A stretch of 64,000 nucleotides of DNA, from positions 19,618,501-19,682,500 of the forward strand of contig NC_092471.1 in assembly GCF_047495875.1 (NCBI RefSeq), given 5' to 3'. Below the pieces are notes generated by a model that had not been told where the DNA came from, ran no database searches, and was given only the letters and a program-made list of their open reading frames with translations. Source of the stretch: Pithys albifrons albifrons. Taxonomy: Eukaryota > Chordata > Aves > Passeriformes > Thamnophilidae. A program made the translations under genes and the position numbers. Positions 56,201 through 64,000 of the stretch are shown one piece after another (the first letter of the stretch is position 1; each line of letters opens with the position of its first letter).

Positions 56201-59200
56201 GGGGGTGGATTCCCCATCCCTGGAGGTTTTTAAACTGAGCTTGGCCGTGGCACTGAGTGCCATGATCTGGTAAAGGGACTGGAGTTGGACCAAGGGTTGG
56301 ACTTGATGATCTCAGAGGTCTCTTCCAACTCAATCAATTCTCTGATTCTATGGATGTGGCACTGAGTGAGAATCCACCACATCTTGATCCAACCCCACTG
56401 TGATCACCAGCCCAGGGCACTGAGTGCCCTGGGCTGGTGATCACAGTGGGGTTGGATCAAGGGTTGGACTTGCTGATCTCGGAGGTCTTTTCCAACTCAA
56501 TCCATTCTATGATTCTATGACTTAAATTGCTACAAACTCATGACAACAGCCAGCCAGCCAGACAGGAGGTGTAAGTGCTCACCAAAGCAGCAAATGCCCA
56601 GCCAGTTTTGTTGTAGAGGAAGTCCAGGTTGCTCCCACGCAGGTAGACGAGGCCCCCGATGACAGCGAGCAGCAGCCCCAGCATCAGCGGCCCCGCGTAG
56701 TTGGGGGGCCGGATCACCCGGATCTGAGCAGGGACACAGCAGGGATTTGCTCTCAGGAGGATTGTACATTACAGCTGCACTCCTGCCACAGCCTCACAGC
56801 GTGCTGGAGTGCAGAAAGGATCATGCACAGCAATTATAGAATAAATCTGACTTGGGAAGTAAGAGAATCCTTCCTCCGTTATTGTAACTTCACTTTCACA
56901 CACCTTTATGCTGTTAAAAAACTGCTTTTCTTCCATATAGGAATAGAGGAGTGAGAAGAAGGAGTTTTACCATCTTCTCAAACACAGAATTACACAAAGT
57001 AGTTTTACACACTTTTATACTCTTAAAAAACTCTTTTCTTCCATAGGAAGAGGTGAGAAGGAAAGTTTCACCATCTTCTCAAATGCAGAAATACATGATG
57101 TAGCTTTACTTTACACTCTTAAAAGACTCTTTTCTTCCATAGCAAGAGTGAGAAGAAGGAGTTTTACCATCTTCTCAAATACAGAATTACACTAAGTAGT
57201 TTTATACACTTTTATACTCTTAGGAGACTGCTTTTCTTCCATAGGAACAGAACAGTGAGAAGAAGTTTTACCATCTTCTCAAATACAGGATTACACAAAG
57301 TAGTTTTACACACCTTTATACTCTTAAAAAACTCTTTTCTTCCATAGGAACAGAAGACTGAGAAGGAAAGAGTTTCACCATCTTCTCAAATGCAGAAATA
57401 CATGATGTAGCTTTACTTTACACTCTTAAAAGACTCTTTTCTTCCATAGCAAGAGTGAGAAGGAGTTTTACCATCTTCTCAAATACAGAATGACACTAAG
57501 TAGTTTTACACACCTTTATACTATTAAAAAGACTGCTTTTCTTCCATAGGAATAGAAGAGTGAGAAGAAGGAGTTTTACCATCTTCTCAAATACAGAATT
57601 ACACAAAGTAGTTTTACACACCTTTATACTCTTAAAAAACTCTTTTCTTCCATAGGAACAGAAGAGTGAGAAGGAAAGAGTTTCACCATCTTCTCAAATG
57701 CAGAAATACATGACGTAGTTTTACTTTACACTCTTAAAAGACTCTTTTCTTCCATAGCAAGAGTGAGAAGAAGGAGTTTTACCATCTTCTCAAACACAGA
57801 ATTACACAAAGTAGTTTTACACACCTTTATACTATTAAAAAGACTGCTTTTCTTCCATAGGAACAGAACAGTGAGAAGAAGTTTTACCATCTTCTCAAAT
57901 ACAGGATTACACAAAGTAGTTTTACACACCTTTATACTCTTAGAAGTCTCTTTTCTTCCATGGGAAAAGACCAGTGAGAAGGAAAGAGTTTCACCATCTT
58001 CTCAAATGCAGAAATACATGACATAGCTTTACTTTATACTCTTAAAAGACTCTTTTCTTCCAAAGGAACAGAACAGTGAGAAGAAATTTTACCATCTTCT
58101 CAAATACAGAACTACACAAAGTATCAGATCACAGAAGGTGAGGAAATTTAAAGATGCAGTCATGTATCTGAACTAGTTTTTGTAGTGATGCCAAAGGGGT
58201 TTTTGTTCTGATTTTCACATTTTGTAGATTTTAGGAACACAGTAGTTGTAGATTTTTAGAGGGTTAATATTTCTAACAGTTTAAGTTTAATGCCTTTCTA
58301 TCACTACCCCTGTCCCAGAACAGGGAGCTCAAATTCCTTTAGTTAATTAATCTTGTTTAGACTCCTTTCCAAGGTAGAGCTGAAGGATATCAGAAGGCCC
58401 ACAGAATGAAACATAAACACAGGTCAGAGTGACCCAAAAGCCAGAACTGGATGAACTCCAAGAGACCTTTGTGTGCCTGAAGAAGAAGAGCTGATGAAGA
58501 CAGAGGGTCTTGACGACCCCAGACCCAATTCCGGGGGTTGGACCAGGGGTGGAACTGGGGCTGGACTGAGAAATGTGTAAAGCAATGATTGGAGGGATCT
58601 TATTATAAAAGCCATGGAAACAAGAACTGGGGTACATTCATGTCATCCTGTATTCCTGTGGGCTGTAGGCCTGGGATATTAAAGGACCTTTACTTTTTAT
58701 CTCACCCTACACTAACGTGCTCAGAGTCCTGTTTTTGGGGGAAGGGTCACTCACGGCATCAGTAGACAAGAGCAACTTAGAGCCAATCAGGAGCCCCAGG
58801 ACACAAGTGGCCCATTTCAGAGCTGGCCCTGCAGGGCAAGGCAGAGCAGCAGGGGCGGGGATGGGTAGCTCTGTCTGTCTGTCTGTCTGTGCACTCACGT
58901 GGACGTCTGTCCTGTCGGCCACCCAGCGCGCCAGCTGCTCCGCCGCGAAGCCGCGCACCTGCAGCTCGTACGTGTCGCCGCGCTTGGGCTTCCCCTTGGC
59001 GGGGAAGGCGATGAAGGTGGGAGCGGAATTCATGTTGAGCTGCAGGGAGAGAGGTCAGAGGGAATTCAGCACCGTGGAATGCAGTGCCATGGAATACGGA
59101 GCCATGGAATGCGGAGCCATGGAATGCGGAGCCATGGAATACAGGGCCATGGAATACGGAGCCATGGAATATGGAGCCATGGAATACAGGGCCATGGAAT

Positions 59201-62200
59201 ACGGAGCCATGGAATATGGAGCCATGGAATACAGCACACCATGGAATACAGTGCCATGCAATACAGCACACTATGGAATACAGCACCCCATGGAATGCAG
59301 AGCCATGGAATACAGGGCAATGGAATGTGGAGCCATGGAATACAGGGCCATGGAATACGGAGCCATGGAATATGGAGCCATGGAATACAGTGCCATGGAA
59401 TACAGCACGCCATGGAATGCAGGGCCGTGGAATACAGAGCCATGGAATACGGAGCCATGGAATACAGAGCCATGGAATACAGAGCCATGGAATACAGCAC
59501 GCCATGGAATGCAGGGCCATGGAATACAGAGCCATGGAATACAGCACGCCATGGAATGCAGGGCCATGGAATACAGAGCCATGGAATACAGCACACCATG
59601 GAATACAGAGCCATGGAATACAGAGCCATGGAATACAGCACGCCATAGAATACAGAGCCATGGAATACAGCACCCCATGGAATACAGCACCCCATGGAAT
59701 ACAGCACCCCATGGAATACAGCACCCCATGGAATACAGCACCATGGAATACAGCACCCCATGGAATACAGCACCATGGAATACAGCACCATGGAATACAG
59801 CACCATGGAATACAGCACGCCATGGAATACAGCACCCCATGGAATTCAGTGCCATGGAATACAGAGCCATGGAATACAGCACCCCATAGAATACAGCACA
59901 CCATGGAATACGGAGCCATGGAATACAGCACGCCATGGAATACAGCACCCCATGGAATACAGAGCCATGGAATACAGCACCCCATGGAATACAGCACCCC
60001 ACGGAATACAGAGCCATGGAATACAGAGCCATGGAATACAGCACCCCATGGAATACAGAGCCATGGAATACAGCACGCCATGGAATACAGCACCCCACGG
60101 AATACAGAGCCATGGAATACAGCACCCCATGGAATACAGAGCCATGGAATGCAGCACCCCATGGAATACAGAGCCATGGAATACAGTGCCATGGAATACA
60201 GCACGCCATGGAATACAGCACCCCACGGAATACAGCACACTATGGAATACAGCACACCATGGAATACAGCACACCATGGAATACAGAGCCATGGAATACA
60301 GCACCCCATGGAATACAGCATGCCATGGAATACAGGGCCATGGAATACAGCACCCCACGGAATACAGCACGCCATGGAATACAGCACCCCACGGAATACA
60401 GAGCCATGGAATACAGCACCCCATGGAATACAGAGCCATGGAATGCAGCACCCCATGGAATACAGAGCCATGGAATACAGTGCCATGGAATACAGCACGC
60501 CATGGAATACAGCACCCCACGGAATACAGAGCCATGGAATACAGCACCCCATGGAACACAGAGCCATGGAATGCAGCACCCCATGGAATACAGAGCCATG
60601 GAATACAGTGCCATGGAATACAGCACGCCATGGAATACAGCACCCCACGGAATACAGAGCCATGGAATACAGCACCCCATGGAATACAGAGCCATGGAAT
60701 GCAGCACACCATGGAAAGGCCTAGTAGTACAATTCCATTCAGTATCTATTTTGCTACACTGTCACTCAATCAGAAAAATAACTCTTCCATTTAATTGACA
60801 ACAACTTTTTTTTAGGAAAAGGTAAAGCCAGCACAGTTGGCATTTCTCCATGTCACACACAGTTTTTTGCATGTTTCTTCTCTAAATTCTACCTATAATA
60901 AAGAAATTTGCAAAATGGGAATACATGATTCTACAAATCTCTAAAGACCATACCTTGATGAATGCATTTTTAACATATCACTACAGAAAAAATTAACAAG
61001 AATAATAAAAACACATCCCTCCTCAACTCTCCAGGCCAAAAGCTTCCATTTAATAAAATACCATTGCCTGAATTGTAGCTTTTAAATAGACATTATTATG
61101 CCTTGAAAAAAAGAAGTTAACATCTGCAAGACTCTAATGAACTATTAATGTGAGCTACAATTGCAAGTGAACATGACTGGGCACTTGAAAAGAAATGAGT
61201 TAAACCAAAAGCCTCATCTGTCATTCTCTACTAATCCAAAAATTGCAACAGCTGTTCTTGATGACATCAGTGCTTTATCCCCTCCCTCTTCATGTACCAC
61301 AGGAGAATTCTATTAAGAATTACAATAAGTTATTACAGGAGACAAACTCAGGGAAAAAAAAGCAGTCAGAGGAACCAATTCACTCCTTGTGCCTATTCCA
61401 GATCTGTAGTTCTGTGAATATTCCTGCCAATTCCATGCTCCAGTCCTCTGCTCTCCTCATTTCTTCCAAGAGTGGTAGCTTCTGATTTTTCATTCCTTTA
61501 ATCACTGTAACACTGAATTTCATATAATCTTTACCTTCTGCCCAAACCCAGAGTCAAAAATAATGTTAGAAGAGAAAGAGAAAGACATTACCATCTGAAA
61601 CACATCTGAGCCTTCATCAAAATCCACCATAGCAAAAAAAATCTTGTTGGTAAAAGCGCTGGAATATCTCCAGGAGTTTGCCAGAATCTGGTATTCCTCA
61701 TCAGCTTGCCTGGAAAACACACCCAGGGGGATGTTGTGTCATGGGTTTGTCCAGAAGAAGAGTCTGAAAAGCAGCTGAGGTGGCTGTGCCCACCCACACC
61801 ATTCACATCCCACACCCCCCACATTCATTTCCTAATGTTAAAAAGGAAGTTTTAGTTTGTTACAGAAAAAGTTTAAGCCCAAACTCCCCTCTACAATCAG
61901 GTGAAACATTTGGCACTGCCACATTTTAAAGGCAAGATTGTGGAGTCTGTGAAGACAAGCAGAGGGAATTTGTAACTGAAACATGCCATGGAACCCAGCT
62001 GTTTGCCCACAGAGCACCAGAACAGTCAGCTGTGCCCTCCCTGCCATGGCAGAGCGTGGCAAACCAGGAATTCCAACTGACCAGGCATAAAAATCACCCT
62101 CACAAACCTCTGCCACCTCTGGATTAATACAGGAAAGCCAGAATATGGTTAAGGATCCAGGAGGTGATAACTAAATAAGGAAGTGCCAAGCAACATTTTA

Positions 62201-63590
62201 ATTAAGAGCAACTTTTAGACTGCATGGCCAGCAGTAATTCTACACACATTTCCTCAGCAGCTCGTGGCAGGAAAGCTGAGCTTTCACCCTGCCTTTCTCC
62301 AGAAGTTATCAGTGTAAATACTGTCTCTGCAAAGCAGGGATTACTTCAGTAGGGAGATAAAACTAAGCATTGTGTTGTTTTCTCACATACACATTACACA
62401 CAAATTCCCACACATTAAATGTCAAAGTGTTATGGGTTTAGTCAGGTGGGCCTAAACTTAGGTTTTAAAGTTCAGCTAGGCCTGGGATTGTCAGCTGATT
62501 TAAGCTGGGCTGAGCCAGCTCACAGCTGACCTCTTCTAGCCAATAATATTGTATTCCATCCCATACTACATCATCTCAAAGGGTGTAAAATCCAGTGTGT
62601 GGGAGTGGCTTGGTCAGTTCTGCCATGGCCAAGGCACAAGCCAGACGTGACCCAGCTTCTGTCTTGGAGCAGGCCTTGCTCTGCCCCTGCTGCCTCTGCC
62701 TGCATTTTGTTTGCATTCAGGGAAGTAGAAACATTTCTGTTGTTACTCTTTCTGTTTCTTGCTATGTGTCTCTTAGAGTACTTACAGATCTAGTGTAATA
62801 GACATTGCTTTGTATTAATTAGGGAGTGGGAAGTTATTCCTTGTTATATATATGTAACTTGTGTAAGTGTGTGTTATATTGTAGTATCCTCTGTATAAAT
62901 ACATGTAGTTAGTTTCAGCATAAAGCTGGTTTTCAGGGTTTCTCTTTCCTCTCCCTCTTCCCCTTAGCTGGTTGGGGGGAGGAGGAAACCTTTTAACTCT
63001 GTCCCAGACAGTTGGCATTTTGCCAGCTCAACCCAGGACAGGTGATAACTAAATAAGGAAGTGCTAAGCAACATTTTAATTAAGAGCAACTTTTAGACTG
63101 CATGGCCAGCAGTAATTCTACACACATTTCCTCAGCAGCTCGTGGCAGGGAAGTTGAGCTTTCACCCTGCCTTTCTCCAGAAGTTATCAGTGTAAATACT
63201 GTCTCTGCAAAGCAGGGATTACTTCAGTAGGGAGATAAAACTAAGCATTGTGTTGTTTTCTCACATACACATTACACATAAATTCCCACACATTAAAAGT
63301 CAACTTGCCATTTATATTCCCCCTACATATGTGAAAGTTCAACCCTGCTCTCAAATTCAATTTCCCACACAGCACATGATGACTTTCAAGCTGTAACTGA
63401 GGACTGAATGGAGCCCATACTTGCACACAACACACTGTCTGTGAGGCTGGAGGGCAGTGAACATCACAATCACCGAGTAATTTCTGGGCGGGGCCTTCAC
63501 CAGGCGCCGGAATTTGTCTCCGTTCATTCGGATAACGGATCTCTTGCTGGCCCATTCCATCAGCTGGTTCACTTTTTCTGATAACACCAT
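50241..63590 (-). CDS. MAGT1: MAGT1, oligosaccharyltransferase thioredoxin-fold subunit (exons 2-10, partial)
   Basis: Nine exons join in frame to 301 codons plus stop, exactly what human MAGT1 has after its first exon. Exons: 63421-63590, 61592-61709, 58899-59039, 56583-56723, 55568-55657, 54184-54247, 52537-52611, 51237-51327, 50241-50256. MAGT1 is an ER and plasma-membrane protein. It is the redox subunit of the STT3B oligosaccharyltransferase, holding substrate cysteines so that nearby Asn can be glycosylated, and it is also linked to Mg2+ uptake. A luminal thioredoxin domain with active site CVVC (exon 2) is followed by four hydrophobic segments (exons 5, 5/6, 7/8 and 9). The C-terminus is SFLMS, as in mammalian MAGT1 and unlike the paralogue TUSC3; TUSC3 has CSVC at the active site. 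Exon 1 (signal peptide) lies beyond position 64000. All junctions are GT/AG. Confidence 0.97.
50257..51236 (-). other. MAGT1 intron 9
   Basis: Unique sequence apart from a GATA-type microsatellite (50768-50850). Nothing else recognised. Confidence 0.8.
50768..50850. repeat. GATA/GACA microsatellite
   Basis: Interrupted tagatatatagata, gacagatagataatagatag tract. Confidence 0.93.
51237..51327 (-). CDS. MAGT1: MAGT1 exon 9 (last membrane segment)
   Basis: 91 bp, acceptor ctcttgcag and donor gtaggt. Encodes [20 protein letters not shown] and [10 protein letters not shown], the fourth hydrophobic segment and the conserved C-terminal tail. Confidence 0.95.
51403..52160 (-). mobile_element. Composite CR1 with internal hairpin (inverted relative of 33376-34133)
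   Basis: CR1 tail at 51403, body to 51851, a joint to a second CR1 tail, the hairpin at 51890-51968, then agaatccaccatgtcttg-type flank and another CR1 body segment to about 52160. Read on the minus strand, the order and junctions match those at 33376-34133. Confidence 0.85.
51890..51968. repeat. 79-bp hairpin
   Basis: Inverted repeat of the same family; one arm has ccctactg in place of ccccactg. Confidence 0.95.
52537..52611 (-). CDS. MAGT1: MAGT1 exon 8
   Basis: 75 bp, acceptor gtttgtag and donor gtgagt. Encodes [20 protein letters not shown] and VGKRK. Membrane segment 3 spans the exon 7/8 junction. Human Cys in MVLLCEA is His here. Confidence 0.93.
52612..54183 (-). other. MAGT1 intron 7
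   Basis: Unique, AT-rich sequence of 1.57 kb. I see no repeat family or additional exon. Confidence 0.75.
54184..54247 (-). CDS. MAGT1: MAGT1 exon 7
   Basis: 64 bp, acceptor tcttacag and donor gtatcc. Encodes [20 protein letters not shown], Phe and the first base of Asn. Confidence 0.94.
54248..55567 (-). other. MAGT1 intron 6
   Basis: Unique sequence with nothing recognised. Confidence 0.75.
55568..55657 (-). CDS. MAGT1: MAGT1 exon 6
   Basis: 90 bp (30 codons), acceptor ccttttcag and donor gtgagt. Encodes [20 protein letters not shown] and [10 protein letters not shown], almost unchanged from mammals. Completes membrane segment 2. Confidence 0.95.
55930..56520 (+). mobile_element. CR1 LINE 3' end followed by a hairpin-bearing CR1 tail
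   Basis: From gcttttaaagactggagcac through the CR1 3' UTR to gattctatggatgtggcact, then the hairpin (56383-56461) and a second tail ending ccattctatgattctatg. Confidence 0.9.
56383..56461. repeat. 79-bp hairpin
   Basis: Perfect inverted repeat with 37-bp arms; the loop is ctgag. Confidence 0.95.
56583..56723 (-). CDS. MAGT1: MAGT1 exon 5 (first membrane segment)
   Basis: 141 bp (47 codons), acceptor cctgctcag and donor gtgagc. Encodes [20 protein letters not shown] and on to [20 protein letters not shown]. The hydrophobic stretch is membrane segment 1. Differs from human at several conservative positions. Confidence 0.95.
56893..58125. repeat. About 100-bp tandem repeat in a three-monomer higher-order array
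   Basis: Twelve monomers share cttttcttccatag and caccatcttctcaaat. Three types alternate. Type 1 has actgcttttcttcc and ends acaaagtag. Type 2 has gagaaggaaagagtttcacc and ends aatacatgatgtag. Type 3 has aagactcttttcttcc with catagcaagagtgag. The marker actgctttt recurs at about 56921, 57227, 57532 and 57843, a period near 306 bp, so the array grew in blocks of three. Confidence 0.92.
58178..58758 (+). mobile_element. Probable solo LTR, unassigned family
   Basis: It has an LTR-like layout: a start near tgtagtgatgccaaag, TATA-like ttattataaaagcc (about 58600) and a poly(A) region atattaaaggacctttac (about 58676). Boundaries and family are uncertain. Confidence 0.45.
58899..59039 (-). CDS. 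MAGT1: MAGT1 exon 4
   Basis: 141 bp (47 codons), acceptor ctccctgcag and donor gtgagt. Encodes [20 protein letters not shown] through WVADRTDVH. The exon is distinctly GC-rich. A minisatellite starts about 22 bases upstream of the acceptor, which leaves room for only a short pyrimidine tract before the repeats. Confidence 0.95.
59040..61591 (-). other. MAGT1 intron 3
   Basis: Two thirds is the ccatggaatac minisatellite (59062-60716). 60717-61591 is unique and AT-rich with nothing recognised. Confidence 0.85.
59062..60716. repeat. 15-18-bp minisatellite built on CCATGGAATAC
   Basis: Units alternate between atggaatacagagcc (15 bp) and longer atggaatacagcacccc types over 1.65 kb, with larger duplicated blocks inside (for example 60100-60200 resembles 60410-60520 and 60580-60690). 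Frames stay open on both strands, giving repetitive pseudo-proteins of up to 632 residues. Confidence 0.97.
61592..61709 (-). CDS. MAGT1: MAGT1 exon 3
   Basis: 118 bp, acceptor ttttccag and donor gtaatg. Encodes [20 protein letters not shown] through [13 protein letters not shown], part of the thioredoxin fold. Confidence 0.96.
61710..63420 (-). other. MAGT1 intron 2
   Basis: Contains an LTR between two 263-bp direct repeats (62163-63303). The rest is unique. Confidence 0.85.
62163..63303 (+). mobile_element. Complete solo LTR, family A, between 263-bp direct repeats
   Basis: The LTR (62428-63040) starts tgttatgggtttagtcagg and ends acccaggaca. The sequence just before it (62163-62425) is repeated just after it (63041-63303) with about five differences. 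No short target duplication is visible. Confidence 0.85.
63421..63590 (-). CDS. MAGT1: MAGT1 exon 2 (thioredoxin active site)
   Basis: 170 bp, acceptor tatttcag and donor gtatgg. Starts [13 protein letters not shown], includes [20 protein letters not shown], and ends at the redox motif CVVC plus two bases of Lys. The initial Met is internal in the human protein, so it is not the start codon. Confidence 0.96.
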
Positions 63591-64000
63591 CTGAAATAAA
63601 GGCAGAGGAGCATGGCTGTTTATTTGGTCTCACAGCACAATCTTGAAGGTTTTTAGATTAGCTGTAACAAATATTTGCACTGTTATTTCATAATAACACC
63701 AACCAGGTGATGGGGCACTTCATTAAGACTTTCTGTCCCAGTTCAGCAGGTGGGACCAGTTTATCCCTGTGTGGGGGTGACCAAAGCTGTGCATTCTAAA
63801 CCCTCTGGGCCATTGCCCAGCAACTGTTCCCAATGGCCCATTGGCAGCAGCTGCCCAGGGCACAGCTGAGCCCTCAGGCTGGGAGCTGGCTGGGAAAGAA
63901 GCCTGGCAGAGGAGCTGGGAGAACTGCCCTGCAGGGACTCCCTGGCACCTCCACACCCACCTGAGGGCTCAGCTCTGCTCAGGGGCCACCAACCATTCCA
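63591..64000 (-). other. MAGT1 intron 1 (partial)
   Basis: 63591-63733 is unique; an LTR begins at 63734. Exon 1 of MAGT1 is not in the window. Confidence 0.8.
63734..64000 (+). mobile_element. LTR, family B, cut by the window edge
   Basis: Starts tgtcccagttcagcaggtgg and matches 31717-31983 at all but two positions that I can see. Continues past the end. Confidence 0.88.

Larger units (their letters stand above)
55658..56582 (-). other. MAGT1 intron 5
   Basis: Holds a CR1 copy and a CR1 tail with a hairpin (55930-56520). The remainder is unique. Confidence 0.85.
56724..58898 (-). other. MAGT1 intron 4
   Basis: Holds the three-monomer higher-order repeat (56893-58125) and a probable LTR (58178-58758). 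Confidence 0.85.

Noticed and set aside
58777..60724. Open frames of up to 632 residues on both strands over the CCATGGAATAC array
   Set aside because: They are translations of a tandem repeat, open in several frames on both strands, and one merely runs into MAGT1 exon 4. No codon bias or domain.

Overview
This is vertebrate nuclear DNA, almost certainly from a songbird (passerine). Two conserved multi-exon genes lie head-to-tail on the minus strand: the 5' half of ATRX (coding exons 1-9, 40818 down to 2593) and MAGT1 without its first exon (exons 2-10, 63590 down to 50241). The order ATRX then MAGT1 is the one found on human Xq21.1. In birds that block is on chicken chromosome 4p and passerine 4A (established knowledge). 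The repeats are avian: many CR1 LINE 3' ends, several endogenous-retrovirus LTR families, and a tRNA-Ile-derived SINE with a CR1 tail that matches the passerine TguSINE1 design.

Layout. 1-2592 is ATRX intron 9. 2593-5498 is the giant ATRX exon 9. 5499-40798 holds introns 8 to 1 with exons 8 to 2. They contain a nested ERV provirus (11187-15750), solo LTRs, CR1 copies, a 28-copy minisatellite (8107-9161), a 57-bp minisatellite (22077-23252), a 292-bp tandem duplication (36651-37235) and a G-rich minisatellite (38140-38905). 40540-41150 is the CpG-rich ATRX promoter and first exon, with two CREs, inverted CCAAT boxes, a YY1-type element and a 70-bp perfect palindrome. 41150-48800 is intergenic: a 1.3-kb CACCTG-rich minisatellite, a CR1, and an LTR sitting between direct repeats. 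48800-50240 is the probable MAGT1 3' UTR. 50241-63590 is MAGT1, with a three-monomer higher-order repeat (56893-58125) and a 1.65-kb minisatellite that begins about 22 bases from the exon 4 acceptor. 63591-64000 is MAGT1 intron 1.

Function. ATRX is a nuclear SNF2-family remodeller that works with DAXX in heterochromatin. The window carries its N-terminal half: the complete ADD histone-reading domain and the long charged linker with the HP1-binding motif. The helicase exons lie beyond position 1. MAGT1 is an ER membrane thioredoxin-fold subunit of the STT3B oligosaccharyltransferase. Its CVVC active site and four membrane segments are all present, but the signal-peptide exon lies beyond position 64000. 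The genes are neighbours, not a pathway.

Exon boundaries were placed by reading GT/AG sites and phases by eye. Every junction keeps frame, and most exon lengths match my memory of the human genes. The most interesting non-genic signals are a dispersed 79-bp hairpin embedded in composite CR1 elements, LTRs flanked by long direct repeats instead of short target-site duplications, and an unusual density of minisatellites in and around ATRX.
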